From contig NZ_JACOII010000044.1 of the NCBI RefSeq assembly GCF_016306625.1, positions 62,001 through 126,000 on the forward strand: DNA of 64,000 nucleotides, written 5' to 3'. The position numbers and the translations under genes are program-made. How positions within the stretch are numbered: the stretch's first letter is position 1; each line of letters begins with the position of its first letter. This DNA comes from Xenorhabdus lircayensis. GTDB lineage: Bacteria; Pseudomonadota; Gammaproteobacteria; Enterobacterales; Enterobacteriaceae. The notes under the pieces were generated by a model. It had not been told where the DNA came from. It ran no database searches and saw nothing but the letters and a program-made list of their open reading frames with translations. Shown here piece by piece: positions 1-12,200 of this stretch.

Positions 1-1
1 A

Positions 2-169
2 GGTCAAGAGCTTTACGAGCAGGCAAAAGGGCTGGTTGAAGAGGGCTATCAGGCGATTGAGGACGCCTTTTCTCCAGAAAAATTGACTCAATTTTTAGGG
101 TTGCTGGATGAATTTATTGCTATAGGAAACCATTCTCAAGAAGATTCAGATGAAGAATGCGAGCTGTAG
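2..169 (+). CDS. C-terminal fragment of a probable MarR-family regulator
   Basis: An open frame enters from the left edge and stops with TAG at 167-169, giving 55 residues that end in an acidic tail (QEDSDEECEL). The visible part reads as two amphipathic helices, with EQAKGLVEEGYQAIEDAF followed by SPEKLTQFLGLLDEF. That pattern is seen at the C-terminal dimerisation helices of MarR/SlyA-type transcription factors (Leu-rich, with a 'L-x-x-x-L-x-x-L-D' end). The DNA-binding domain lies outside the window, so the family call is inference. It is followed by a terminator and is not part of the siderophore operon downstream. It could instead be any small helical protein. Confidence 0.5.
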   Translation, partial: GQELYEQAKGLVEEGYQAIEDAFSPEKLTQFLGLLDEFIAIGNHSQEDSDEECEL

Positions 170-221
170 GTTGAAGACTTTATTAATGTGTTAATTAATT
201 GATTTAGCAATAATAGTATAA

Positions 222-277
222 AGACCGCCGTAATGAATTGCATAAGGATATTGATGCAGTATATTGCGGCGGTTTTT
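222..277 (+). terminator. Rho-independent terminator after the MarR-like gene
   Basis: ACCGCCGTAAT (224-234) pairs with ATTGCGGCGGT (262-272 region) with one mismatch, giving a GC-rich stem of about 11 bp followed directly by TTTTT. It lies about 55 bases after the TAG of the upstream fragment and so separates it from the receptor gene. Confidence 0.7.
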
Positions 278-681
278 CTATTTTGGCCCAAGATTTGAGG
301 GTGGAATAGTCTAAATAAAAAGATCATTTTTAGTAGAAAAATTAAAGTATCTAGATTGTTATCCGTAATTGTTTACTGCCATATGAGCTAATAAATAAAC
401 AATAACCCGGTAAAATCCCATAAAAATAATGCTTATATTGAGTGTGGAATCATCGAATTGATTTATTGAATTTATAAAAACCAGGCCGGTTATTTTCTGT
501 TTAAACCAATAGAATGGGTAGGCTTGGAGATTGACTATCAAATATATCTATTAGTGTTTTTCTAATTAACGGCGTAAACAAATAGTTGCTTGTTATTTAT
601 CCACAGAAAAATACCACTTAATAAGTAGTGGTATATACCCTTTAATAATAAATGGGATTTAATTTTGTTAACATACCTCTT

Positions 682-700
682 GTGAATGAGAATCATTTGT
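682..700 (+). promoter_or_regulatory. Fur box upstream of the siderophore receptor
   Basis: The 19 bases GTGAATGAGAATCATTTGT match the Fur consensus GATAATGATAATCATTATC at 13 of 19 positions, including the central AATGA-AATCATT block. The site overlaps a possible -10 element (GAGAAT, 17 nt from TTGTTA at 665-670). Fur with Fe(II) would repress the receptor there. This fits the iron-acquisition genes downstream, but binding is inferred. Confidence 0.65.
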
Positions 701-860
701 GTTTTAATTCGGTGGTTTTTAGATAACCAAAAATATATATCATCAATTATTGAAGTATTTTATTGTTATTAGATATTGGTTTCGTTATTAAATGTTGACT
801 GGATAGTAAATAATTAATTATCACAATATTTTATTGATATAAAGTGAGTAAATATCATCT

Positions 861-907
861 ATACCCAATATATTTCTAATTTTTGGGTATGACTAACATT
901 ATGTTAG
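861..907 (+). promoter_or_regulatory. Two adjacent dyads in the receptor leader
   Basis: ATACCCAA (861-868) and TTGGGTAT (883-890) form an 8-bp inverted repeat. Directly after it, CTAACAT-T-ATGTTAG (893-907) is a 15-nt palindrome, about 30 nt before the start codon and just ahead of the GGAG ribosome site. The first resembles the outer arms of the ATACCC palindromic repeat at 3011-3073. The second could be an operator or an mRNA hairpin. No function is assigned. Confidence 0.4.
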
Positions 908-936
908 ATAAGCGTTTTTAACCTTCATGGAGATGA

Positions 937-3003
937 ATGATGATATTTAACCGAAGTACTGTCAGTTTAGTGGTTTTAACCTCTATTCCATTTAGTTCAT
1001 TCGCTGAAACCAGTGGGAAAAATGATAAAATTGAATTAGATACCATTACAGTCACGGCTCAAAAAATCAAGACAGAACAGCAAAAAACACCCATCAGTAT
1101 GAGTGTGTTGACTGATTTTGATATTGAACGACAAAACATTGAAAATATTTCTGAATCAATACAGCGTATTCCCAATTTCTATATGGTAAAAGCGGGCAAT
1201 CCATCTGATGCTGGCTTTTTCTCAATGAGAGGCATTACCCCTGGTATGGAAGGGGAACAGTCTGTTGGTTTTTTCATTGATGGGGTAAATACAAATACTT
1301 ACGATACTGAGCTACTTGACATTGATAAAATCGAAGTGTTAAGAGGCCCGCAGGCAACGTTATATGGTCGCAATACCGAAGCGGGTGTGGTTAGTATCAC
1401 CACGAAAGATCCAGACTTCTCACCTGAATATAACTTTGGTCTGTCCTACGGGAATTATAACCGTACACAGGCAAATGCCGTTTTGGGTGGCAGCATCAAT
1501 CAGAGCGAAGATTGGGCGTATCGTGCCGCATTGAAATACCTGTATAGCGATGGCTACTTTAAACGTGATTATGATGGTAAGAAAAACATCGATAATATCC
1601 ATGATTTCAATGGCAGGTTAAAACTGCGTTGGCAGCCGGGCGACTCTAACTGGGATGTCATTACGACTTTTGATATGCAAAACCGCCGTAATGGTAATAC
1701 TTCCTTTACTGAATTGGATAATATCAAAAAAGGGCGCAAGTCCATTAATTCCAACTATATCGGTAAAGTAAATGTTGACTCTTATAAAGGTCAGGTGAAA
1801 GCTATCTATGCCTGGGATGATATTGATTTTACCTCCATCAGTGCTTATACCGATGAAAAGAAAATTGATAATCAAGACTTGGATTTCACTAAAGACAGCA
1901 TCAGCGAACTGCGGATGAAGAGGAAAACGAACTATTTATCGCAGGAATTTCGTTTAAATTCAAAAAATGAGGGATCATTTAACTGGTTAGTCGGTGCTTA
2001 TACATTCCATCAGAAAGATAAAAACAATATCGATTATCGTTTTATTCCTCAATCTTTCGTTCAGGAGAGAGCGTCAGATATAAAAACAGATAACTACGCA
2101 CTATTCGGTAATACCAGTTATTACCTGCTGGATAATGTGGAGTTAGTCGCTGGTCTGCGCTATGACTATGAAAAGAAAAATATCGACTTTAAACTGAATA
2201 GCGGGGGAGAAACCCGAGACGATAACCGCCTGTCATTTGATACTTGGCTGCCTAAAATGGGTCTTAACTATTACATGACAGACAATGTTATGACCTATGC
2301 CAGTATTTCGCGCGGTTACAAGAGTGGTGGTTTTAATACGTTGGGGCCAAAATCCAGCCGTTCTTATGGTGCAGAATATACCACCAACTATGAAACTGGC
2401 TTTAAATCTGAATGGTTTGATAAGCGTGTGCGCTGGAATACCTCATTCTTCTGGATTGATTTGAAAGATCAACAGGTTGAAGTCGCTTATTATCCACTGT
2501 CCTATACCATCAACAGTGGTAAGTCTGTCAGCCGAGGGCTTGAATCAGAATTGGCGTGGCGTATTTCACGTAACTTAACAGCGTCTGTCAATGCAGGTTA
2601 TACCAATGCTAGCTTCAAAGATTTCCCAACAGAAATCAAAACCACGGCAGGTAAGTATGCATCGGTGAATTACAAAAATAACCGTCCTGCAAACTCACCC
2701 GATTACACCTATGGTGTTGGCATCGATTATAACTTCCTCAATGGCTACTTTGTCCGTGCCGATTACAATGTGAAAGGAAGTACTTATTTCGATAATGCCA
2801 ATAGCAAAAAACAAGCTGCCTATGGTTTACTGGATCTTGGTGCAGGGTATGAAACCGGGGATTATGCAGTGAAATTTTGGGTTAAAAATGCCCTTAATCA
2901 GAAATATATTACCCGTGCATTCCAGATGGAGGATGGAAAATGGTATGCGCGTGCCGGAGAAGCAATTAATTTTGGCGTAAATCTAAATATTAAATTCCAA
3001 TAA
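937..3003 (+). CDS. TonB-dependent ferric-siderophore receptor (FyuA/FrpA-like)
   Basis: This 688-aa outer-membrane receptor probably imports the metal complex of the siderophore made by the next operon. It has an N-terminal signal peptide with likely cleavage after SSFA (about residue 23) and a TonB-box-like DTITVTAQ near residue 35. The plug domain carries IEVLRGPQATLYGRN (about 130-145), a hallmark of these receptors. A long Tyr/Asn-rich beta-barrel follows, ending NIKFQ with Phe next to last. Length and the plug motif fit FyuA (yersiniabactin) and FrpA (piscibactin). The start is chosen from GGAG at 929-932; ATG at 937 and 940 are both possible. It is monocistronic or weakly coupled to the synthetase gene, because a hairpin and a palindromic repeat follow. 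The Fur box at 682-700 is its likely iron control. Substrate is inferred from context. Confidence 0.88.
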   Translation: MMIFNRSTVSLVVLTSIPFSSFAETSGKNDKIELDTITVTAQKIKTEQQKTPISMSVLTDFDIERQNIENISESIQRIPNFYMVKAGNPSDAGFFSMRGITPGMEGEQSVGFFIDGVNTNTYDTELLDIDKIEVLRGPQATLYGRNTEAGVVSITTKDPDFSPEYNFGLSYGNYNRTQANAVLGGSINQSEDWAYRAALKYLYSDGYFKRDYDGKKNIDNIHDFNGRLKLRWQPGDSNWDVITTFDMQNRRNGNTSFTELDNIKKGRKSINSNYIGKVNVDSYKGQVKAIYAWDDIDFTSISAYTDEKKIDNQDLDFTKDSISELRMKRKTNYLSQEFRLNSKNEGSFNWLVGAYTFHQKDKNNIDYRFIPQSFVQERASDIKTDNYALFGNTSYYLLDNVELVAGLRYDYEKKNIDFKLNSGGETRDDNRLSFDTWLPKMGLNYYMTDNVMTYASISRGYKSGGFNTLGPKSSRSYGAEYTTNYETGFKSEWFDKRVRWNTSFFWIDLKDQQVEVAYYPLSYTINSGKSVSRGLESELAWRISRNLTASVNAGYTNASFKDFPTEIKTTAGKYASVNYKNNRPANSPDYTYGVGIDYNFLNGYFVRADYNVKGSTYFDNANSKKQAAYGLLDLGAGYETGDYAVKFWVKNALNQKYITRAFQMEDGKWYARAGEAINFGVNLNIKFQ

Positions 3004-3010
3004 TATATCT

Positions 3011-3073
3011 ATACCCAATCAATAACTTTCAAGTTGCAGCTTTATTGGCTGCAACTTGAAACATGAAGGGTAC
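3011..3073. repeat. Palindromic intergenic repeat (ATACCC/TTTCAAGTTGCAGC type)
   Basis: TTTCAAGTTGCAGC (3027-3040) pairs perfectly with GCTGCAACTTGAAA (3048-3061) around a 7-nt loop, and the outer arms ATACCC (3011) and GGGTA (3068-3072) also pair. Elements of this form are scattered between genes in Xenorhabdus, Photorhabdus and relatives (recalled, not searched). Here it sits directly after the receptor stop and may stabilise or end its mRNA. Confidence 0.7.
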
Positions 3074-3088
3074 AATTAATTTAAAAGG

Positions 3089-3118
3089 GCTGTTATTGAA
3101 ATAACAGCTACTTATTTT
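3089..3118 (+). terminator. Possible terminator/attenuator between receptor and synthetase
   Basis: GCTGTTATT (3089-3097) pairs with AATAACAGC (3100-3108) and is followed by the U-rich TACTTATTTT. The stem is AT-rich, so termination would be weak. It may allow partial read-through from the receptor into the megasynthase. Confidence 0.4.
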
Positions 3119-3214
3119 GTGAAGCACGAGAGCTATGTCCTGAGTGTACTTTATGTGAATTTATAAGGTACTGATTCAATGCAAATTGATGATTTGTAAT
3201 TGCAGGTAATAGTC

Positions 3215-6200
3215 ATGGATAGTACTAAAAATTCTAATCGATGGGTGAGAAATACTCTATTTCAACAAGCGAGACTGACACAAGAAGATATTGCATTACG
3301 CTATTGTATTCAAAATAAAAACAATACTAATCAAACCGAATTTTATTCTTATCGGAGTTTATTATCGCTTGGATGTAAATTAGCCAGCCAATTATCATTA
3401 AAAACGGAAAATATTTCTCCGGCATTACTATTAATGCCCGGTGATTCCTCATTTGTTATCAGTCTGGTTGCCTGTATTATTCGTGGTGTATCTGCTATTC
3501 CCGTACATTTAGCAAGTCATTTACGTATTAATCGTAGTAGCGAAGCTATTGAACATATTATAGAAGATAGCCAGCCTGAATTTATTCTGACACTGAGCAA
3601 TTTTGTTGATGAAATTGTCGAACGAGGTTGGAATAAAGGTCGTCAGATCATTTTGGTCGATAAATTGATTGCCGATTTTGTTGATTCTGACGCTGTCTTT
3701 CCAACCGAAGAACAATATAACGCTCTGTATTACCCGAGTGATAACCCCGTTTATCTACAATATTCCTCTGGTTCTACCGCTAAACCGAAAGCTGTCTGTA
3801 ATTATGATGACAATATGCGTGCGCAGCATGAAATATTGCTTGAGTTACACCAGCACTGCCAGCCGAAAATCATTACAGCTAACTGGCTACCTTTCTACCA
3901 CGATTTAGGTATGTTTTGCGGTCTGTTATTACCTTTACTATCAGGTGGATGCTGTAATTTCATGCCACCTGTACATTTGGTCGCCGAACCTTTCCGCTGG
4001 TTGAAAATAATCCATGATTATCAGGCCAATTCGGTGGCAGCTCCCGATTTTGCTTGGGAACTCTGTACTTCAATGATTGCAGATGAATTGCTGGCTCAAC
4101 TGGATCTCTCGTCTGTGAAAATGGCCATGAATGCCGCCGAGCCGATTCGGGCAGAAACGATGAACCGCTTTTCAGCCAGATTCTCTGTCACGGGATTTAA
4201 TCCACAAAGTTTTACTCCCGCTTATGGCATGGCGGAAGCCACTTTATTGATTAGCCATAAACCAATTGACCTGAATTATGTCAGCCGATGCTTTAATGCC
4301 AAGGCGTTGGCAAAGGGGCAAGCCATTCCCGATCCTGCTGGTCGGGAATTAATGAGTTCAGGCCAAACAGTAAGGCAGTGGCAATTACACATTGTGGATC
4401 CTGAAACCCATATGTTATTGCCAGAAGGGCAAGTCGGCGAAATATGGGTCAATGGTGCATCAAAAGCGGGTGGCTATTGGCAGAATCCGGCGCTGACGGA
4501 AGCTGCTTTTAACAATATGCTGGCAAATACGCCGACAGGGGATCATTCAGGTCATCATTACCTGAGAACCGGAGATTTGGCGTTCCTGCTCCAAGGGGAG
4601 CTATTTGTTTGTGGCCGCTTAAAAGATGTCATTATTGTGGGTGGCCAAAACTATATGCCCAATGACATTGAAAATACGGTTGAACGCGCCTGTCATGGTG
4701 TAAAAACGGGAGGGATCTGTGCTTGCCAGGATTTTGACAATGGTGAATTGATCATCATGGCGGAAATTTACCGCCATCTTAAGCACCATGAATTAACGGC
4801 AATGGCTAAATCCATCGTGGCGGAAATCGCACAGCATTTTCAACTGGTCGTGGCAAAAGTCGTTCTGTTGCCGAGAGGGAAATTGTGCAAAACCTCGAGC
4901 GGTAAAATCCGTCGTCGCTACATGTTATCGCAACATCTGACACAGCAACTTAATACGGCATTCCTATATTCTTCTGGGAGGGATTCTTCTGGGGACTATT
5001 CTGCTGAGAATGGTTCCAAAGAAACCGGCGTCATTGAAGAGAAAAAACCAGCAATTAAATCCGCATCACCTGCTGATTGGCTACAGATGGCTATTTGTCG
5101 CTTATTGGGTACGGATTCTTTTGATCCTAGCCGTGGTTTTAGTGATACAGGGCTAACCAGCCTGTTGGCGGTCAAATTCTGCCAAGAAATAAACCAGCAT
5201 CTGAACTGCAAATTACGGGTGACAGACTTATTTGCTTATCCAACGCTGGCAAAATTAACCGCTTATATTGAGCAAAATATTTGCCCAGACCAGCAAAATA
5301 GGGATTTGGCTGAATCAGACAGAGTAGACCGGGAAATTGCCATCGTTGCCATCAGTTGCCGCTTACCCGGACAAACCGATGAGCATTGGCAGCACTATGG
5401 CGAATGGCTGGCAGCAGGGCAGTCAGCGGTTCGCCATGAGCAGAGCCGTTATCGGCGTTTTGCCCAACCCATCGGGGCGATTAACGATATTGATAAATTT
5501 GATGCGAATTTCTTCAACATTCCTGCGAGAGAAGCTCTGTTGCTTGACCCTCAGCAGCGTATCTTATTGGAATTGAGCTGGCATCTGTTTGAGCAGGCCG
5601 GTTGGCTGCCGGAAAAAAACGTAAAACAGCGGGATATCGGGTTTTATATTGGGCAGAGTGGCAGTGAATATGGTGCGCTTCTGTTACAGCAAAATAACCC
5701 TGATTACGCCAAAAGTTATCTGGTGACAGGGATCAACACCAGTGCGACTTCCGGTCGGCTGGCGAAATTTTATGGAACAACAGGCCCGGCATTAACTATC
5801 GACACTGCTTGTTCCTCCTCCCTTGTCGCACTGAATAGCGCAATCAATGCACTGCAACAAAAGCAGTGTTCGGCTGCTGTCGTGGGAGGTATCAATCTCT
5901 TACTCTCCCCGCAGATTGAACAGGCTTTGATCAATGCAGGCATGCTATCACCGCATGGCCGTTGCGCCACGTTCAGCCATGAAGCCGACGGTTATGTCAG
6001 GGGGGAAGGCGCTGTCTTATGTTTGCTGAAACCTTACCGACAGGCATTGGCTGATGGCGATCCTGTGCTGGCTGTCATTGAAGGCAGTGTTGTGGCACAA
6101 GATGGTGAAAGCAGTAGCCTGACTGCCCCGAACCCCAAATCTCAATCAGCCATGATGGCGCGGTTATTAACCGAAGCTGCTTTAACACCAGATGATATCT

Positions 6201-9200
6201 CGTTACTGGAAACTCACGGTACAGGTACAGCTTTAGGCGATCCGATTGAAATCAGCGCCATTCATGCGGTGTATGGCCAGAGAAAAATGCCACTGCATTT
6301 AGGGGCGAGTAAAAGCCAGACTGGTCATTTGGAAGCCGCTGCTGGCTTGTGCGCTGTAGTGCGGGCAGTAGCGCAGATCCAGCAGCAGAAAGTATTTGGT
6401 CATCCAACATTTACTCAATGTAACCCATTGATTGCAGATTGTTTCCATCATTATCGTTTTGAACGTGAAACCGTTGCCTGTGAAATCAATCGGGTGGCGG
6501 TGAATGCCTTCAGCTTTACCGGAACGATGGCTGGAGTCGTGTTGAGGAAGCCGGAAGACTCCGTCAGCCGCAGATCGCCGATGCCTTTATATTCCTTTAA
6601 TCGGCAAAGCTACTGGCCAGAGGCATTGCTAATCGGTGCGGATCACCAATCAGAAAACCAATCAGAAAATCAACAGGCATTGGCAGTAAGCCATTGCTTG
6701 AATTTTGATTTCGTTCTTTCTTGGGTGGCAGAGGCGTTGTCCATTGACGTAAGCACATTATCTGATGATGACGATTTGCTGAACTTAGGGCTGGATTCAT
6801 TGCAGATGTTGGATTTGGTGGATGAATGTAAAAAACAGAACGTCTCTCTGACACTGGCGAAACTATTCGAAAAAACAACCTTATCAGCATGGCGGAAATA
6901 TTGGCAGAGTTTGACGGCGATTCATGAAAAACAGTTTAGCCATGAAAAGCTCGCAGAATCTGCCTCACCGTCCTGCCAATGGAATGGCGAACCATTCGCA
7001 CTCACATCCATTCAGCAGGCTTACTGGCAGGGCAGGCAAAAAGGGCAGGTTCTGGGCAAGGTAGCCTGTCAGGTCTATATCGAACTGGATTGCGCTTCTT
7101 TGCCGGATGCTGATATCAATCAGGCAGTCAACAAACTATTCCAGCGTCATGATCTGTTGCGGATGCGCATTGATGCGCAGGGCTTGGCGGTGATTTGCGA
7201 CTATCAGCCAGTGGCCGTCACTAGCTATCACTGGTTGCATTTATCGCATGAATCCTGCGTTGCCGAGAGTATGAACTTGAGAAACTTGCTATCGCATCGA
7301 ATGGCGGATCTCAGCGAAGAAAGCGGCTTCCAGTTAATAGCCAGCCACAGTGATCAAGGCACGCGCTTACATATCAATATAGATATGGTGATAGCCGATG
7401 CTATGAGCCTTCAAATCCTGCTGGACGAACTGAGCGCATTTATCCGTCAGCCGGAATTGACGTTGCCTGCGCTCAATTACAGCTTCCCGCAGTACTTATT
7501 GGAACAGAAGTTAAATAATGAGAAGTTAAATAATGAAAAATTAAATAATAAGGCGTTAAACAACGCCGAACATGCCATTTATTGGCAGCAGCGTATCGTA
7601 CAAGGAATGCCTTTGGCTCCTCAGCTTCCGCTGGCGGTGCAGCCAGCCGAATTGCAGGAACAGAAATTCCATCATCGTGACTGGCGATTGGATGCCGGGC
7701 GCTGGGATCAGTTGAAAAATATTGCCCGTCGTCATGGTGTCACGCCTTCGATGTTATTGGCGACTTGCTTTGCTGAAACCATCAGGGGCTGGGCGAAAGA
7801 GCCTGATTTTTCACTCAATTTGACCATATTTAACCGACGTGGCTCTCATCCTGAGTTACCGAAATTGGTCGCCGATTTTACTTCCTTGCTATTACTGGGC
7901 TGTAAGATGCAGCAAGGTGACAGCATTCTGACACATGCCCGCCGATTGAATCAGCAATTCATGAGCGATCTTGATCATGCGGATTACAGTGCGGTACAGG
8001 TCTTGCGTGACTGGTCGCAGCAGCGGGGAGAGCAGGTGACGATGCCTGTGGTATTCACCAGTAACCTTGGTCGGGATTTGCTGAACGAGAACACGTTGGG
8101 AACCCTCAACTACCTTGTTTCCCAAACGCCGCAGGTATGGATTGATTGTCAGGTAATGGAACATCATCAGGCGCTATTGATCAGCTGGGATAGCGTTGAC
8201 GACTTGTTCCCTGCGGGGATGGTCGATCAGATGTTCAGTTTTATGACCCGATTGATTACGGCGATTGTGCAAGATGAAACCGTATTTAATTCATCGGTTA
8301 CTGCTTATGTTGAACCGTCAATATTAGCACTGCGCAGAGCCCCGCATCAGAGTGAGCAGCTCCCGCCGTTCGCCCCCCGGCTTTTACACCAGCCGTTCTG
8401 GCACTGGTCAGAGAAAACACCTGCGAATATTGCAGTCGTCAGCCAAGGCAAGGCGTGGACTTATCAAGAGATAAGTGAGCGAGTGCTCGAACTGGCCTGG
8501 CGTTTAAGGGAACAGCAAATCCAGTATGGCGACCCTATTGGCTTGCTCTTGCCGAAAGGTATTGAACAAGTTATTGCTGTACTGGCCTGCCATGCAGTAG
8601 GTGCGGTATATGTTCCGCTGGATATTGCCATTCAACCACAGCGGTTGCAGCAGATTATTAACCAATCGGATGTTTGTTTAGTTATTGGTCATCAAGAGCG
8701 TGATGTACAGGCCGGACAAACGGATTATGGCTGGCTGAATATGGCCGCAATAATCCACAACCAGCTACCGATTGAGCAGGTTGTCTTCGGTCATCCTGCC
8801 GATGCGGCCTATATCATTTTCACTTCTGGCTCGACTGGCGTACCAAAAGGGGTCGTGATTTCACATCAAGCTGCCGCCAATACAGTTGATGATATTAACC
8901 GCCGCTATGGAAACAACAAAAACTCGCCCATCACCATTTTCGCGTTATCGGCGCTGAATTTTGACCTATCCGTCTATGATATTTTCGGTTCACTCTCTTT
9001 GGGGGGAACCCTTGTGTTACCGAATGCGGGGCAGGAAAAAGAGGCAAAACAGTGGCTTGATCTGCTACATGATAATCAGGTCACTCATTGGAATAGTGTT
9101 CCGGCACTGTTTGAAATGCTGCTGGTGGCGGCAGAGCAGGAACCGCGCGGGCTGCCGGCTTCACTGAACCAAATTTTGCTTTCTGGCGATTGGGTCGGGC

Positions 9201-12200
9201 TGGATTTGTTACCTCGCTTGCGGGCGTTGGGCAGCCAGGCAAACTTCACGGTGCTGGGAGGCGCGACAGAAGCCGCAATATGGTCGAATGCCCTTGATGT
9301 TTCAGAAATTCCGCCACATTGGAATTCAATTCCTTACGGTTATCCATTGGCGCATCAATATTATCGCGTTGTGGATAGCAAAGGTCGGGATTGCCCAGAC
9401 TGGGTAACAGGCGAGCTATGGATTGGCGGACAAGGCGTGGCATTGGGCTATTACGCTGATCCGGACAAAACCGCCACTCAGTTTGTGATGCAAGCAGGAG
9501 AACGCTTTTACCGGACAGGCGATTTTGGTCGCTTCTGGACGGATGGCTGCCTTGAATTTCTGGGGCGTCAGGACAAACAGATAAAACTGCACGGTTATCG
9601 AATTGAATTAGGTGAAATTGAAGCGGTTGCTGAACGTCTTAGCGATGTCAAACATGCAGTAGCGTTGTTTATAGATAAACAGCTTATAGATAAACAGCTT
9701 ATAGATAAACAGCTTGTAGATAAACAGCTTATAGATAAGCCGCAAAAACATATTCAATTATTTATTGAAGGCAAAGAACAGCACGGTTCCAGCGAATTAA
9801 CCGCGCCAGCCGATGCGGTAATAAGCGAACTGCCTGATGAGATTGCCGCCATTGATCAGAGTGATGCTGAACAGGCTGTCACAAGCCATCTTCTTTACCA
9901 GATCCTGAACAATGTTTTTGCTCTTGATCTGGCTGACTACCAATCAAGTGATGCGTTACTGGCAAAAGCGGGCATTGCAGCGCAATGGCAACCCCTGTTT
10001 GGTACTTGGTTAGCGTGGCTGGTAGAACAGGAAATGCTGGAATGCCATGCTGAGGGCTTCAGAGCCACGGCGCGTTGGCAAAAACGCTCTCTGGATATCC
10101 ACGATCCACGCTTATTATCGATCTACCATGCCATTAAACCGAAGTCAGCGTGGTTGGCTGGTGTATTGACGGGCAAAGAAAATCCGCTGCTATTGCTGGA
10201 TGATCCGGTAATTTCACCGGAAAACTTAGTCGCCTATTCACCGGATACGCGGGCAATGGCAGAGGCGCTTTGTCACCAGATTGAACACCTGTCTGACCGA
10301 TTGCAGCGTCCGGTTCGGGTGGCTGAATTAAATGGGCGCAGCGGCATACTGGCCAGTTACCTCCTCAGCCATCTGAAAGTGGAATGTGTTCATTATTGCC
10401 TGATGGAATCGGCCGGCTCGCTGAGAAAACTGGCCGAGTACCGATTAGCGGGTTATCAACATACGGTTGAAGTCATCTCCGCACCGGATCAAAAAACAGG
10501 TTCTGCTGATATCGTGATTAGTAACAATGCCCTGCATCGGTTTAGCGATATTGGGCAGGGGATCGCCGCCCTTAAATCATTCTGTGGCACGGACTCCCTG
10601 ATTTATGCTTACGAAAGTTTGGCGCTGAGTCCGTTGGCATTGCTGACTGTATTATTGTTACAGGATCAGAATGGGTTCACTGATCAGCGCAAAGGCGCAT
10701 TTTCTCCGCTGCTCAATCAGCAGGATTGGCAGAAAACATTGAGCGATGCCGGATTGGTTATCCATGCCACGAAAGCGGTTCAACCTCATTCCGCCTTGTT
10801 TATCTGCCAGTGCAGACAGGCCAGGAAGGTGATTCATCGTGAAACCGTGATGCAGCACCTGCGGCAGTATTTGCCCGCCTATATGTTGCCGGCACAGATC
10901 ACTTCATTAACTCAGCTTCCGCTAACGGCCAATGGCAAAATAGACCGTCAGGCACTCATAGCGCAAGCGGCCGTCGCAAGGCTTGAGGGGTTGTCTGGAC
11001 AGATGCTGGCTGAATCGGTGGAGAACGTCACTTTATCCGATGAACGTGAGCTGTGTGTTGCGCGAGTCTGGCAGCAGATATTGGGGGTTGCGCCACAAGC
11101 TGACAGCAATTTCTTCCTGTTGGGTGGGGATAGCTTACATGCGACCCGTATCGTCGCGCAGTTGGAAAAAGAAGGCGTCGTTAACGTCACATTGGCGCAG
11201 ATCTTCTCTCAGCCCGTATTGCGTGAGTTCGCCCAAACCATCACATTCAGCGCACAGACCTTGCCGTCAGCGCAATTGATTCACCAGCCAGAACTGCGCT
11301 ATACGCCATTTGAGCCGACGGATGTTCAGCGTGCTTATTTGATGGGGCGTCAGGCAGGATTCAACCTCGGCGGTGTTGCAACACATTATTACAATGAATA
11401 TGAACATAATGAGGGATTCAATGCGGTCAGATTGGAGAATGCGCTTTCACTGCTGATTGCCCGCCATGATGCGCTGCGGATCGTTTTTGATGAACAGGGT
11501 TGCCAGCGAGTGCTGGAACAACAGCCTTCATCGTCACTCAAGGTGATTTACTGCCGTGCCGATGAGTGGGAACAAGTCACTGCCACCCAGCGGGAAACCC
11601 TGTCACACCGTGTGCTGGAACCAACACAGTGGCCATTGTTCCACGCCACATTGATTCAGTCCGATGATGGCAGAAGCCGTTTCTGCCTTGGGTTGGATAA
11701 TCTGGTACTGGATGGCCTCAGTATGCAGATCTTTTTCACTGAGCTGGCGGTTTTCAATGCCAAAGCTCAGGTTGAGTTACCTTCGGTTGGTATTGGCTTC
11801 CGCGATTATTTGACTGCGGATCATCTGAAACCAAAGAACAAGCTGAATGCAAAACATGATTCAGAAAGCTATTGGCACCAAAGATTGGAGCAATTGCCTG
11901 ATGCGCCACGTTTACCACTGATTTGTGATCCTAAATCGCTGGGTGCGCCGAAGTTCAAACGCTGGAAATCAGTTTTGCCGGCTGATCGTTGGCAAAAACT
12001 GGTCGCAAAAGCGCGGAGTTACCAAATCACGCCATCCTGCCTGTTGCTGACCTGCTATGCACAGGTATTGGCAAAATGGTCTGAATCTGCGGCGCTGACA
12101 ATTAATGTGACCCTGTTTGATCGCCAGCCTTGTCATCCTGATATTAACCATATCATGGGGGATTTCACCTCCCTCTTATTGCTCGCCTGTCACCAGTATC

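Larger units (their letters stand above)
278..936 (+). other. AT-rich leader/intergenic stretch before the TonB receptor
   Basis: No convincing gene is visible in this stretch; short minus-strand ORFs here lack a ribosome binding site and overlap the terminator. It holds a Fur-box match at 682-700 with a possible TTGTTA/GAGAAT promoter around 665-693. The leader is then about 230 nt and contains two dyads, one of ATACCCAA type at 861-890 and one at 893-907. The long leader leaves room for a further regulator of the receptor, which I cannot name. Confidence 0.6.

Noticed and set aside
136-327. 63-codon minus-strand ORF near the left edge
   Set aside because: It lies across the terminator and the end of the MarR-like gene, has no ribosome site, and its hydrophobic text comes from the AT-rich DNA.
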